Assembly (NCBI GenBank): GCA_903231505.1
Contig: CAFBRK010000344.1
Span: 18,379 to 82,378 of the forward strand
DNA length: 64,000 nucleotides
Reading direction: 5' to 3'
Source of the DNA: Olavius algarvensis associated proteobacterium Delta 3
GTDB lineage: Bacteria > Desulfobacterota > Desulfobacteria > Desulfobacterales > CAFBRK01
Part shown: positions 32,717 to 41,712 of the stretch, piece after piece
Position numbering within the stretch: the stretch's first letter is position 1
How the letters are laid out: each line of letters starts with the position of its first letter
Translations under genes and position numbers: made by a program
The notes under the pieces: generated by a model
What the model was told of the DNA's origin: nothing
The model's database searches: none
Seen by the model: the letters and a program-made list of their open reading frames with translations, nothing else

Positions 32717-33943
32717 TCAAGCCACAATGTCCAGAGAAAATGCGGGTTCCATTTTTGTGCCTTCCTCCAGTTTCTGCAAAGCCGCTTCGGTCGCTGTGGT
32801 CAACTCCTCCATTTCCAGGATAGACTTGGCCATTTGGGGGAGAGCGGCCTTGCGAAACGCGGAGATATCTTCCAATGCTGCATTGATGTCCGCAAACGCC
32901 TTTTTCAATGTCTCCATATCCAGTTGGGTATCACCTGCGCGCTTGTGAATCGCAGCGCCCTGGGTGCGCAGTTGCGATGCCGTTTGGGCGATTAAACGGT
33001 TGGTGGCTTTGTTTACGGCATCGATCTTGTCCAGTACAATTTTTTGATTGGCCAGGGCAAGGGCAACGGTAACCGCAACGTTCAATGCATTGACCGTAAC
33101 GTTGATCCCGCGGTCGACGCCTTTGATCAGTTCTTTGTTGTTCCTGACAATAATTTCAATCGCGAGAACCCCCTGCTGGTTGACCGCCAGTTGCTGCTGG
33201 AGATCCTGAATCCGTTGACGAAGCGGGAAAAGGATTTCATCTTCTATAAACCGCCTGCGTGAATCATCCGGTGGTACGTCGTGTTCCAGGGCATGTGAAA
33301 ATTTCTGGTCGATGATCATCCCGAGTTCGATGGTTTTGTGAAGCCTGTGGGTAAGCTCCCGCATGGCTTGCTGATCCTGGGAGAGGGTAACATTGTCGCG
33401 CTGGAGGACCTTCTTGCCTTCCTCCAAAGCCCTGATAATGGCATCGATGACGGTCTGGGCGGATTCAAACCGTGTAAAGAATCGGTTCAGGGGGGTCCCG
33501 ATGCCCGGCAGAAATCCCAGGGCCCGGGTAAACCAGCCCGCTTCAAAATCGAATTTACCGGGATCAAGTTCTTCCACTTTTACTTTCAAGTTCACAAGGG
33601 CATTGGCCACCTCTCCGCCATCCTCTCCGCGGGCGGCCAGCTTGCGGATCGGCTCCTTGAGCATGGCGGAACGATGGGCCGCTTCCTGCTGGGTCTTGCT
33701 TCCCATGGTATCCACCGCAAGGGCGTTCTGCTGGCGTTCTGTGGCGACGGACGGATCCTCCGGGTTAAAACCCAGCACCGCCTGGACAAACGCAGACGCT
33801 TGCTCCTCGAGTTTGGGATCCGGCGAGGCCGGTGCTGCAATCGCCTTGGGATCGACCAACCCGGTTTCCTTTCGAATCGTGAGTGGATCGGCCAACGCCA
33901 GGGCGCCACCGCTCTGTGGCGATTGGGTGTCAAGCTGGTTCAT
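32717..33943 (-). CDS. telA: Toxic anion resistance protein TelA
   Basis: This 408-residue, mostly helical protein matches TelA/YaaN along its length: GWFTRALGFLPGIGTPLNRFFTRFE in the middle and the helical QQGVLAIEIIVRNNKELIKGVDRGINVTVNAL, typical of the family. TelA is linked to tellurite and other toxic-compound or cell-envelope resistance, often with XpaC. The ribosome-binding site aaggaggttgcc precedes ATG 33943. It is cytosolic or membrane-associated. It sits 90 bp downstream of an XpaC-like gene and just upstream of a transporter. Confidence 0.93.
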   Translation of the reverse strand: MNQLDTQSPQSGGALALADPLTIRKETGLVDPKAIAAPASPDPKLEEQASAFVQAVLGFNPEDPSVATERQQNALAVDTMGSKTQQEAAHRSAMLKEPIRKLAARGEDGGEVANALVNLKVKVEELDPGKFDFEAGWFTRALGFLPGIGTPLNRFFTRFESAQTVIDAIIRALEEGKKVLQRDNVTLSQDQQAMRELTHRLHKTIELGMIIDQKFSHALEHDVPPDDSRRRFIEDEILFPLRQRIQDLQQQLAVNQQGVLAIEIIVRNNKELIKGVDRGINVTVNALNVAVTVALALANQKIVLDKIDAVNKATNRLIAQTASQLRTQGAAIHKRAGDTQLDMETLKKAFADINAALEDISAFRKAALPQMAKSILEMEELTTATEAALQKLEEGTKMEPAFSLDIVA

Positions 33944-34033
33944 GGCAACCTCCTTAATTTTTTGGGGAAAAATAAACGTTTCCGTTCGATAGCCGGTAAC
34001 CGGCGAATCGCTCCCAGACAGATTCCGCCAATG

Positions 34034-34897
34034 TCAGATCTCCTCGTATTCATGGGCCTTCAACGCGAGTTTCTGCAATTGCTTAATAGCCGATTCAAAT
34101 TCTTTGTCTGCAAACCTGTGACCGCTCTGCCATTGTGCCACCGCAGCCGAGATGCGCTCCATTTCGGTCATGGCTTTTTCATTGTGGGTCAAAAAAGAAT
34201 CTACCTTTCGTAGCTGGCTTTTCCACAAATCAAGACGCTCCTACAGGGATATCCGTTGTGTTTCATCTTCCGCGCTATGCTTCGATTTGCCGGCAATATC
34301 CTTCAATCTGGATGCGATGTAGTCCGGATCGATGGACTCAGCGCTTTTTAAGATACCCACCACGGAATTCAGATTATCCAGAACGCTCAATGAAACCTGC
34401 TCGGCAGCGCCTAAAAATCGCCCATGGGTAATTTCGCTGGTTTTTAACTTCATCCCCAGCAGTTCCTTCACATTGGCCAGTTTTGTCTGAATGTTCTCGA
34501 GCTGTGCAAGGCCGGTATCGGCATACTGCGCCAGGGATTCTTTTCCGGCGCACGTCTTCAATCCAGCCTCAATCTGACCGATCAGGTACTGTTCATATTT
34601 CTTCTGATGACGATGCAGGCTCTCCAGGTATTGACTGCCGAGGGTTTCGTGCCTGAAAAATACCTGATAAACGGCCCACGCCGGCCCTACCAGACCCAGA
34701 AGGAGGCCGGCGCCGAGAAACAGCGGGGCCTCAAACAGGGCACCTACGATTCCCGCGCTGACTCCAAGGGCAATCGGATAGATGGTCGAGGGATGCTTCA
34801 ATCCCCGGTGCACCACTGCCTTTTGAATGGCTTCCGGCATATAGTCTGCCGGTTTGGGTGGCTTTGAACCCTCGAGCAGGTCGGTGGTCTCGTCCAT
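34034..34897 (-). pseudogene. XpaC-like membrane protein gene with an in-frame amber codon
   Basis: A frame from ATG 34897 to a TAG at 34241-34243 gives 218 residues, and the same frame then continues open for 68 codons to 34034. Around the TAG the reading is TQRISL-stop-ERLDLWKSQ. One C-to-T change from CAG would explain it (Gln to stop). The protein has a double hydrophobic stretch at about residues 38-85, then a long coiled coil, the plan of XpaC, a partner of TelA. The tail keeps coding character (VAQWQSGHRFADKEFESAI). It may be an inactivating mutation, a sequencing error or translational readthrough. Confidence 0.7.
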
Positions 34898-34936
34898 GCC
34901 CCTTTAATTTTCCAGCGCTGATGAAGTATTGTACAT

Positions 34937-36508
34937 TTAAAAATCTTCGCGAGCCAAAACCAGCTCGACCCGGGGCAACCGATACATCCAGGCGCGCCGG
35001 CTTTCTCCCGCCAGCCGCGGTAGCGGTTTGTCTCCCCCGTACCCGACGACATGCAGCCGGTTGGAATCAATCTGATATACGATATTCAGGTAGCGCGCGA
35101 CGGCGTCCGCCCGGTCTTTCGAGAGCATAACATTCTGCTTCGAATCACCCCTGACGTCCGTATGGCCTTTGATGATGACCCGGAAGTTTGGGTAGTGTTT
35201 TAAACGTTCGACTGCCGAATCGACGACTTTTTTCGAAATTAGATCCAGTTCGGTAGTCCCTTGCTGAAACACAATGGGGTCGACCCGAAGGGTGCCCACT
35301 TCTTTCAGCGCATTCCATTCCTTGCCGTTCAATGGGCTGAAACGGGTTTCCAGCGAATTAACAAAGGCATTCCCGGCGTTGCTTCCGGTAGCAACGGTGA
35401 ACGAGCCGGCCAATCCTTTGGCAAAAAGGGATTCCAGGAAGCTGCTGTTGGTGATCCGATAGGGATCATCATCCGGGATGGGGGATCTTGAGAAGTCTCC
35501 AGCGTTCTCCAGGATACGTGCGCTGGCGATAATCGTATCGACCAGCCCTTCATCGGAAAACTGACCCGGGGCGGCGATCCCGAACCATTTTTCGCAATTT
35601 TCACTGAAATTGACCCATTGAATGCCTTTGAGCATGGAGACAACCGCCTTGTTGCTGAGGTTGGTTTCGTCCTCGACATGTTTTAGAAGGAGCTTTCTGT
35701 CGTCTCTATATTTTTTTAACACACGGAAGTAATTGTTTATCAGCAACTGCACCATTTCCGGCTTTTTCTGGAGGGTTCTGCGACTCGCCACGAGGATATC
35801 GACAATGAGGCGCTCGGTGTCCTCTGTGCCCAACAGTTTCACGATGCCGTCGTCCACCAGGGCCCGGGACACATCCGGCTCCCAGCAGATAGCGATATCG
35901 GTTTGACCGGTCACCAGCTTTTCCAGGGCCTTTTCCGACCCATTGGTCTCAATGCGCAATCTTCCTGAAGGAAGCAGACTCGGAATGTTGAAATGCTCCG
36001 AGGCGGCTTTTGCCAGATGATGACTTGGACTGTCCGGCGTGAAGGCGACACGGATGTCGGACCGGCCTTTGAGGGCATCCAGGCTGTTTACGCGATCCTT
36101 CCTGGCCAGTATGGCATCGCCGCCCTTGGATTCGTCGATGACCATCACAATGGCCCCTGGATACTTGAGCGGTGCGGCATTTAGAATGAACGAGTCCACC
36201 GTCGCAACGGCAAAATCAATATCCCCATCCTTGAGCCGAGCCATCCTCTCTCTGTAATCGGCCTGATCGTCCTCACAGACCAGGACATAACCGGCCCGTC
36301 GCATGGCGCTTTCCATCTCCGGTGAGCGCAGAATGAAGTAACCGATCCAGTTGTCCAGTGCGACGACGATTTTACCCTTTGTTTTTGTGGCATCCGAAGT
36401 GGCCCGTTGCCGGCTTTCCTCGAAGTACGGCAGGATCAGTTTTACGCCGATCGCGCTGATGGCAACAATCAGAACGAGTAGCAAGGCACCAACGATGGTT
36501 CGGTTCAT
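34937..36508 (-). CDS. Substrate-binding domain fused to OmpA peptidoglycan-binding domain (second copy)
   Basis: This 523-residue protein starts with a membrane anchor (VGALLLVLIVAISAIGVKLI). A NitT/NMT1-type solute-binding fold follows (about 40-330; KGKIVVALDNWIGYFILRSPEM, DIAICWEPDVSRAL). The OmpA-like domain lies at about 400-520, with the peptidoglycan signature GHTDVRGD...LSKDRADAVARYL and the final RVELVLA. The Asp and Arg that grip peptidoglycan are present. It would tie a solute-binding domain to the wall. It lies 40 bp upstream of the XpaC-like gene. Sensing rather than transport is inferred. Confidence 0.88.
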   Translation of the reverse strand: MNRTIVGALLLVLIVAISAIGVKLILPYFEESRQRATSDATKTKGKIVVALDNWIGYFILRSPEMESAMRRAGYVLVCEDDQADYRERMARLKDGDIDFAVATVDSFILNAAPLKYPGAIVMVIDESKGGDAILARKDRVNSLDALKGRSDIRVAFTPDSPSHHLAKAASEHFNIPSLLPSGRLRIETNGSEKALEKLVTGQTDIAICWEPDVSRALVDDGIVKLLGTEDTERLIVDILVASRRTLQKKPEMVQLLINNYFRVLKKYRDDRKLLLKHVEDETNLSNKAVVSMLKGIQWVNFSENCEKWFGIAAPGQFSDEGLVDTIIASARILENAGDFSRSPIPDDDPYRITNSSFLESLFAKGLAGSFTVATGSNAGNAFVNSLETRFSPLNGKEWNALKEVGTLRVDPIVFQQGTTELDLISKKVVDSAVERLKHYPNFRVIIKGHTDVRGDSKQNVMLSKDRADAVARYLNIVYQIDSNRLHVVGYGGDKPLPRLAGESRRAWMYRLPRVELVLAREDF

Positions 36509-36565
36509 AAGAGAATCGTCTTTCTTTTGCTGCCGGTTCTTTCAAAGGATCGTGTGGTACGGCCC

Positions 36566-37354
36566 TTAGTTGGTAAATTCCTGTTCATCGAAAAATTCCA
36601 GTTCCGCCAGTACTTCCTGGAGGCCGCTTTTCAATTGATCCGGGTTGTCAGCCGACCTGTAGATGGTTCGCCCGGGTTGATTCAACGAGTGATCGTCACC
36701 GATACAAAACCCGATGCTGAAAATGGTGACCGGACTACTCCCCAGAATTTTATTGACCGTGCTCTTAAGACGTTGCTTGCTATGAGCGATCCCGTCGGTA
36801 ACAACAACAATCGTATACTCCCCGTACCCGAGCTGCCGTTTTCCCTGGGAGGTAAGAGTCTTAAATGCGTACGATAGGGCTTGGCTTAAAGGTGTACCCC
36901 CGCCGGCTCTAATACCCATAACGGTATCGATGAAGACCTGCCGATTGCCGGTGGTCAGGCCCAGGGTGGTGATCCCTTTTGCGTTGAAGGAGTAAAATCC
37001 AAGATTGGCGTCCTCGGGAACGCTCTTGGACCAGGCAACCACCGCCTGCTTGGCAATTTCCAGTTTCCGACTGTCGCCGGCGCAATCGCTTTCTCCCATA
37101 CTGCCGGAGCCGTCAAATATCAGGACAAAATTCCGGGCTGTGAGATCACCGGCCAGGGCATGCAGGGATTGCTCTTCTGACAGGAAAGGCCACGAGGCCA
37201 ACGTTTGAGGAGGCGGCTCTCGTGTTTGCTCAACAACCTGTTGTGACTGAGGTTTCGGCGGTGCGCTTTGCTTGGCCGGCTTCGGATCTTCTCCACAGGC
37301 GACGAGCAAGACGACACCGAGAAGTATGGCGATCAATAACGGCCTTAGTTTCAT
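36566..37354 (-). CDS. vWA-domain lipoprotein
   Basis: This 262-residue protein starts at ATG 37354 with ggagg nine bases upstream. A lipoprotein signal (LLLIAILLGVVLLVACGED pattern, Cys at the cleavage site) leads a Pro/Gln linker. A von Willebrand A domain follows with an intact MIDAS: DGSGSMGE, the Thr in GGTPLSQAL and the Asp in VVTDGIAHS. Metal-dependent protein binding is expected in the periplasm. It lies 11 bp downstream of one binding-protein/OmpA gene and 57 bp upstream of the other, so it may link the two. Confidence 0.9.
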   Translation of the reverse strand: MKLRPLLIAILLGVVLLVACGEDPKPAKQSAPPKPQSQQVVEQTREPPPQTLASWPFLSEEQSLHALAGDLTARNFVLIFDGSGSMGESDCAGDSRKLEIAKQAVVAWSKSVPEDANLGFYSFNAKGITTLGLTTGNRQVFIDTVMGIRAGGGTPLSQALSYAFKTLTSQGKRQLGYGEYTIVVVTDGIAHSKQRLKSTVNKILGSSPVTIFSIGFCIGDDHSLNQPGRTIYRSADNPDQLKSGLQEVLAELEFFDEQEFTN

Positions 37355-37365
37355 GTCAGCCTCCG

Positions 37366-39075
37366 TTAATCCAAAGGAATAAAAGCACTGTCTTCCGCTT
37401 CGATCTGGATGATCCTGAACACTACCCGCATGTTGGAAAGCCACTGCTCCTTTGTTTTGGGTCTCGGATACTTGGGTTGCATTATCCCGTGCCCAACGAC
37501 CGAAAACTGACTTTGATCCAAGGGTACCCCTGAGTTCCCAGCGAACCGAATGACGCTATCGCGAACCGCGATGGACCTGTTAATGCTGAGGTTCTTTGCT
37601 GCCTGCTTTGTTCGCTGCAGTTCGATGGCAGTCGCTCCCTTTTTCTCGAGTCGATTGTACTTGTGGGGGTCGCTGTGTCCTTCAACGGTGATAACGGCGC
37701 CGCCGTATGTCGAGGCCAGTTCCACTATTTTATTGAATCCCTGCTCATACAGATCCTCTGAGAAGGCTTTTTGATTCGGTTGGAAATTGATTTCCAAGCG
37801 GAACAGCTCACCCTCGCTCAAGGTGCCCATGGCCTGTTTGCGAGCCACGACTTGTGCCACCATATCCGATTTGAACCGCGGGGCTTCCACATTGTCGATT
37901 CCCACCAGGCCGGACCGAAAATTATTGTAATCCCACTGGGCCTGGTCTATTGCCGAAGTTCTGCTCAAAAGACCGATGGAGATAAACGCTGACTGGATTT
38001 CGCTAACCAGACGGTTCATATTGCGGGGCCATTTCGTGTCTCCGAAGAATTTGACATTCCCCCGGAATTCCACAAATTCACAATCGCCGTACAGTGCTTC
38101 AGCATCTGCTGTGGCCTGAGCACTGTCGAGTAGAATCTGAGCCGAAGCCGACAACAACGCCTTGTAGGCCGTGATGTTTTTCTCCTTGTTTTTGAATAAC
38201 CTCTTCATCTCCTGTGTTGCAAGCAACAGTCCGTGAACAAAAGCCTCGACGTTTTGGCGGTTGGTCTGGAAAAAATCGCTCCGAACCGCGTAGACATCGG
38301 CGATAATTCGATTGGCCGTTTTCGTGGAAAGCATGATCCGTGCACCCCGGACAGAGCCTTCCGCTCCGGTACCCACGGTGCCGTTTGAGGTCAGCATCAA
38401 TCCGTCCGGAATGATGACAAACGCTGCATCCACATCCGGGCTGAAAAGAGCTTCCGCGGGGGTCTGGTCTGTGCCGGTCAAATCTCTAGTCCACCGAAGG
38501 TTGACGTCGTTCATGGGCACCCCGGCGTCCTTCAGGATCTTGGCCAGGTAATCGACATGGGGACCATAAGCCTGAAGGGCGATGGTTTTGCCCTTCAGAT
38601 CTTTGGCAGATTTGATGCCCTCTTTCACGACGAGGCAGTCGCCACCGTTGCTCCAGGTCATTTGATAGATAATTACCGGCTTGGTACGTGGATCTTGGTT
38701 TAACACCTCTGTCGCCATGTTGATCATTCCCATGGTGCCGCGCAGAAAAGGCGTATCCCCTTTTATGTAGGCCTCTACCTGCTTTTGGAAATCGTCTTGA
38801 CGAACAAGTTTGATTGAAAGGCCCTTCTGGGCAAATATGCTCCCGGTCCGGGTGGTTGCCGAACTGCCGTTGGCAAGGATGGTTGCAATATCTCCCCCCC
38901 AGGTGATCATTGGGACGAGCCATTGCTTGGAAGCTTTCGGGGCCCCAACAACTGTTTTGATTTTGTTGGTCAGCGGCGGTGACTGATATGCGTCCGCCAG
39001 ACCCCAGGAAAACAGCAGGAGTAATGCAACCGTAAAGGTATGAAGACGATGCCTCTTAAATGGATTCCATCTCAT
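37366..39075 (-). CDS. Substrate-binding domain fused to OmpA peptidoglycan-binding domain (first copy)
   Basis: This 569-residue protein starts at ATG 39075: the upstream ATG 39087 overlaps the ggagg that serves 39075. A signal peptide (FTVALLLLFSWGLADA) leads a solute-binding fold (about 30-390) with ITWGGDIATILANG and DLKGKTIALQAYGPHVDYL. The OmpA-like C-terminal domain has VEGHSDPHKYN...LSINRSIAVRDSVI. It resembles the second copy in plan but is not closely alike in sequence. It is the first gene of the operon. Confidence 0.88.
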   Translation of the reverse strand: MRWNPFKRHRLHTFTVALLLLFSWGLADAYQSPPLTNKIKTVVGAPKASKQWLVPMITWGGDIATILANGSSATTRTGSIFAQKGLSIKLVRQDDFQKQVEAYIKGDTPFLRGTMGMINMATEVLNQDPRTKPVIIYQMTWSNGGDCLVVKEGIKSAKDLKGKTIALQAYGPHVDYLAKILKDAGVPMNDVNLRWTRDLTGTDQTPAEALFSPDVDAAFVIIPDGLMLTSNGTVGTGAEGSVRGARIMLSTKTANRIIADVYAVRSDFFQTNRQNVEAFVHGLLLATQEMKRLFKNKEKNITAYKALLSASAQILLDSAQATADAEALYGDCEFVEFRGNVKFFGDTKWPRNMNRLVSEIQSAFISIGLLSRTSAIDQAQWDYNNFRSGLVGIDNVEAPRFKSDMVAQVVARKQAMGTLSEGELFRLEINFQPNQKAFSEDLYEQGFNKIVELASTYGGAVITVEGHSDPHKYNRLEKKGATAIELQRTKQAAKNLSINRSIAVRDSVIRFAGNSGVPLDQSQFSVVGHGIMQPKYPRPKTKEQWLSNMRVVFRIIQIEAEDSAFIPLD

Positions 39076-39091
39076 GCGTTCCTCCATGGGT

Positions 39092-39107
39092 ATTGATACA
39101 AATCAAT
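39092..39107 (-). promoter_or_regulatory. Operator-like inverted repeat upstream of the TelA operon
   Basis: attgat-acaa-atcaat is a perfect 6-bp inverted repeat with a 4-base spacer, ending 17 bp before the first start codon of the eight-gene operon. A transcription factor site or a leader hairpin are both possible. Confidence 0.3.
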
Positions 39108-39732
39108 CTTTTAATGTCAGTTAAGCTTTTGAAATTCAGGGAAATGTGTTGCTGTATGGAACCAAGCGCGCAAATCTTGCCCTCTCTGTTGAACTCAACA
39201 CTCAGTCGGCACAGCAAGAAAATAGGCACGCTCGAAATCTACAAAAAAATTGCATAATACAAGGCACTTTTAAAACGTTTCTCAAATGTGAGGGATCGGT
39301 ACAGCAAATCGATATGGTTGGTAAGTCAAAATAAATTAGTACCCGTACCGGATAACAATAATGTGTAATTATACCAGCATTTTCCGACAAATGCAAAAGC
39401 ATGAGAAGGTTATTCACTGCCGTTGGGATGGAAGAACGTTGAGAAAAGACAAGTATATCCTCCGAAGCCGGGTATATCGATCTTTTTTCAGGCGACCCGC
39501 TGATGCTTCAGTTAGGCATCAGTCGGTCTCGTGGGGCACTCATAAATGGCCGCCCAGTGCACGGGATTGCGAAAACCGTTTGGTTTTATAGTGGGGCAGA
39601 CAACACATACAAGGAAGAAAGATAAACGAGACACAGATCGTTCCATTCAATGGACAGATATGCAATCTATGTTCCATGTACATAACAGTTTGCAATTCCA
39701 TTAAAAGGTTCTTTGAAAGAATGGCGATGTGC

Positions 39733-39765
39733 ACAATTTTCTGTGCAGTGTGCACAGAAAATTGT
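39733..39765. repeat. Perfect 15-bp inverted repeat with 3-bp spacer
   Basis: acaattttctgtgca (39733-39747), gtg, tgcacagaaaattgt (39751-39765). The tgcacagaaaa motif recurs at 55431 beside another inverted repeat (aaatgtgca-agg-tgcacattt), and a looser version is at 62270. It may be a protein-binding site or a small palindromic element. Confidence 0.85.
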
Positions 39766-39941
39766 AGTCAATTTGTAAATTTGGGGACAAAGTTATTTTG
39801 AATGGTCTAAGAAAAATAAAGGGCATTCAAGGGGGCAGATGGTGCGATATATTGGGGTCAAAAAAAGAAATTAGAAATCAACTCGAGCGGAAGTGGCAAC
39901 AAGAGGACAACGAGATCACATTTTAAATTTTCATCATTCGC

Positions 39942-40064
39942 AAGCCTTGGTTTTCCCGCCTGTAAAAAGAAGTATTCGGATAGCTACCATTTCAATAGAT
40001 AGAGATACTTTCTTCCCAGAGGCAATTGGTGGACTATCGAATGTCCCCAAAATACTCGGACTTG
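39942..40064 (+). repeat. Dispersed repeat, copy 2 (no transposase)
   Basis: It begins aagccttggttttcccgcct as in copy 1 at 28594, continues with gaagtattcggatagctacc, and ends with aatactcggacttg. About 90 percent of positions agree with copy 1 by eye. It has no transposase gene next to it. Confidence 0.8.
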
Positions 40065-40346
40065 TTGAATAGCAGAAAAAATGGTAAAATGAGACTGTTT
40101 CACGTTGAGCAAAAATCAGCTTCTTTCTACAGCAACCAGTCAACTCGTTAACAGAGAACAAGCTATATGATCTGAACCGAATCCCCCGGCCAATATTCAG
40201 ATATCGAAGATATCTCCTATCAATATTTGGTTTGAGCTAAGCACTTAATTCGGGACAGAGCGGCGTTGTTTCACCAATGACAGGTACGAAGCGCTGCTCG
40301 GAGCTGTAATACGTTGGTATCCGTTACTCAAAAAATGGGAGGCGTT

Positions 40347-40784
40347 ATGAAATTGAAGGTCTGGTTTCTGGTCTTGATTGGAGTTGTTCTATTTCCCATC
40401 CTCAACTGCGTTGCCGCTGAAAAGAGTACCGAACAGATGTCACCCGAAAAACAGGCTATTTTTCAACTCTTTGAAAACATGGAGACAGCCTGGAACAAGC
40501 AGGATGCTGCAGCCTATATCATGTTTTTTCACGACGATCTGAGATTGAAGCTTGGTTCACCACAGAAAGTAAAATACTACTCAAAAAAAGCATGTAAAAA
40601 AACCTTGCCGAAGAGAATGGCCAAATTCGGCCCGTATAAAATGGTCGATCCAGAAATCATAAATCTAAAAGGGGACAAGGCCAAAGCTAAAGTAATTGTG
40701 AGAAAGAAAAAACGGGATTACCCGAATGTATTCAATCTCGTGAGGGTCAATGGCGAGTGGCAAATTATAAGCAACGAGTGGTAA
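40347..40784 (+). CDS. Secreted NTF2/SnoaL-like protein
   Basis: This 145-residue protein starts at ATG 40347 with gggaggcgtt in front; the ATG at 40314 is not supported. A signal peptide (VWFLVLIGVVLFPILNCVAA) leads a fold that looks like an NTF2/SnoaL cone: an N-terminal helix (AIFQLFENMETAWNKQDAAAYI), MFFHDDLRL and a C-terminal strand pair ending VNGEWQIISNEW. Such domains bind small molecules or serve as adaptors. Repeat copies 2 and 3 flank it, so it may have moved with them. Lysine content is high, unlike most neighbours. Confidence 0.65.
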   Translation: MKLKVWFLVLIGVVLFPILNCVAAEKSTEQMSPEKQAIFQLFENMETAWNKQDAAAYIMFFHDDLRLKLGSPQKVKYYSKKACKKTLPKRMAKFGPYKMVDPEIINLKGDKAKAKVIVRKKKRDYPNVFNLVRVNGEWQIISNEW

Positions 40785-41100
40785 TTTGCTTCACGGAACA
40801 GAGCGGTTGCCTCTTACATATCAATTTTTCACAAGCCCTGGTCTTTTCGCCTATAAAAAGAGGTGTTCGGATAGCTGCCATTTCACTTTATAAGGATGCA
40901 TTCTTCTCAAGGCTATCTTAATCATAGGATGGAAAGACCTTTGCTTGTGAAATGCTCTCGAGCCTTCTGCCGAGTGAACAATCGGGGCAATGCCGGCAAG
41001 GGGAAAATGGGGGGCGGGGTATGAAGCTCGTCGTGTAATTGCAATTTGACTGTACTTGGTGAATGGCCTCCGCGACGTGTGCTTTGCGTCCGATTGAAGA
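40785..41100. other. Intergenic region with repeat copy 3
   Basis: No gene is present. Bases 40833-40912 match the left part of the dispersed repeat at 28594 and 39942 (aagccctggtcttttcgcct, aggtgttcggatagctgcc), with more differences. The rest is unremarkable. Confidence 0.55.
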
Positions 41101-41712
41101 ATGTTTAATAAATTTAGAGAAAACTGCCCGGTAAGCGTATTTCTGATCCTGCTTCTGTGCCTGTTTACCTTTCCATTTTTAGCAGGAATTGTCCCTATTG
41201 TACGATTTCCCAGCGAGCAGATAGATATCGACGTTTTCCCGGAATTTATTGTCGTTAAAGGCGCCTATGTATACGAAAATCCGTTTCCTTTTCCGGTGAC
41301 TCAAGGTTTTACCATCCCATTTCATCAGGATCCTCAACATCCGCCGCCTGTTCATATCAGCGCCACGGTTGTATCACCCTCAATCCAGCCTGTGCGAATC
41401 CGTCACATATTCGGAAAACACCGATTCGAGGTGACATTTTCTCCATATGAACAAAAAGTGGTTGAAGTCTCTTACCGCCAGGCAGCCCCCTCGAAATGCG
41501 GCTATTACCTGCTGCGCACCACCAAACCATGGAGGCGCCCGTTGTCGAAGGGAGACTATCGATTGATGCTGAAAGGTGTCGATTTGGTGGATTCCAATTA
41601 TCCCGTCAGTCAGGTTGGACATCATGTGTTCTCATTTTCAAGAACGGATTTCATGCCGGAAATCGACTGGCAGTGGAAATGGAGAGTGAAGCAGGATGAA
41701 AAGAATACTTAG
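41101..41712 (+). CDS. Unknown membrane-anchored protein (first of a pair)
   Basis: This 203-residue protein has an N-terminal hydrophobic helix (VFLILLLCLFTFPFLAGIV). A beta-rich, Pro-rich body follows (FPEFIVVKGAYVYENPFPFPVTQGF). No family is recognised. Its end overlaps the next gene by 17 bp in another frame, so the two are translationally coupled. It is probably periplasmic. The ribosome-binding site at 41101 is weak. Confidence 0.65.
   Translation: MFNKFRENCPVSVFLILLLCLFTFPFLAGIVPIVRFPSEQIDIDVFPEFIVVKGAYVYENPFPFPVTQGFTIPFHQDPQHPPPVHISATVVSPSIQPVRIRHIFGKHRFEVTFSPYEQKVVEVSYRQAAPSKCGYYLLRTTKPWRRPLSKGDYRLMLKGVDLVDSNYPVSQVGHHVFSFSRTDFMPEIDWQWKWRVKQDEKNT

Larger units (their letters stand above)
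39108..40346. other. Long intergenic region with palindrome and repeat
   Basis: No gene is convincing in more than 1.2 kb. It holds a perfect 15-bp inverted repeat at 39733-39765 and repeat copy 2 at 39942-40064. Base composition is lower in GC than in flanking genes. Frames at 39361 and 39540 lack ribosome-binding sites and family likeness. Confidence 0.5.
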
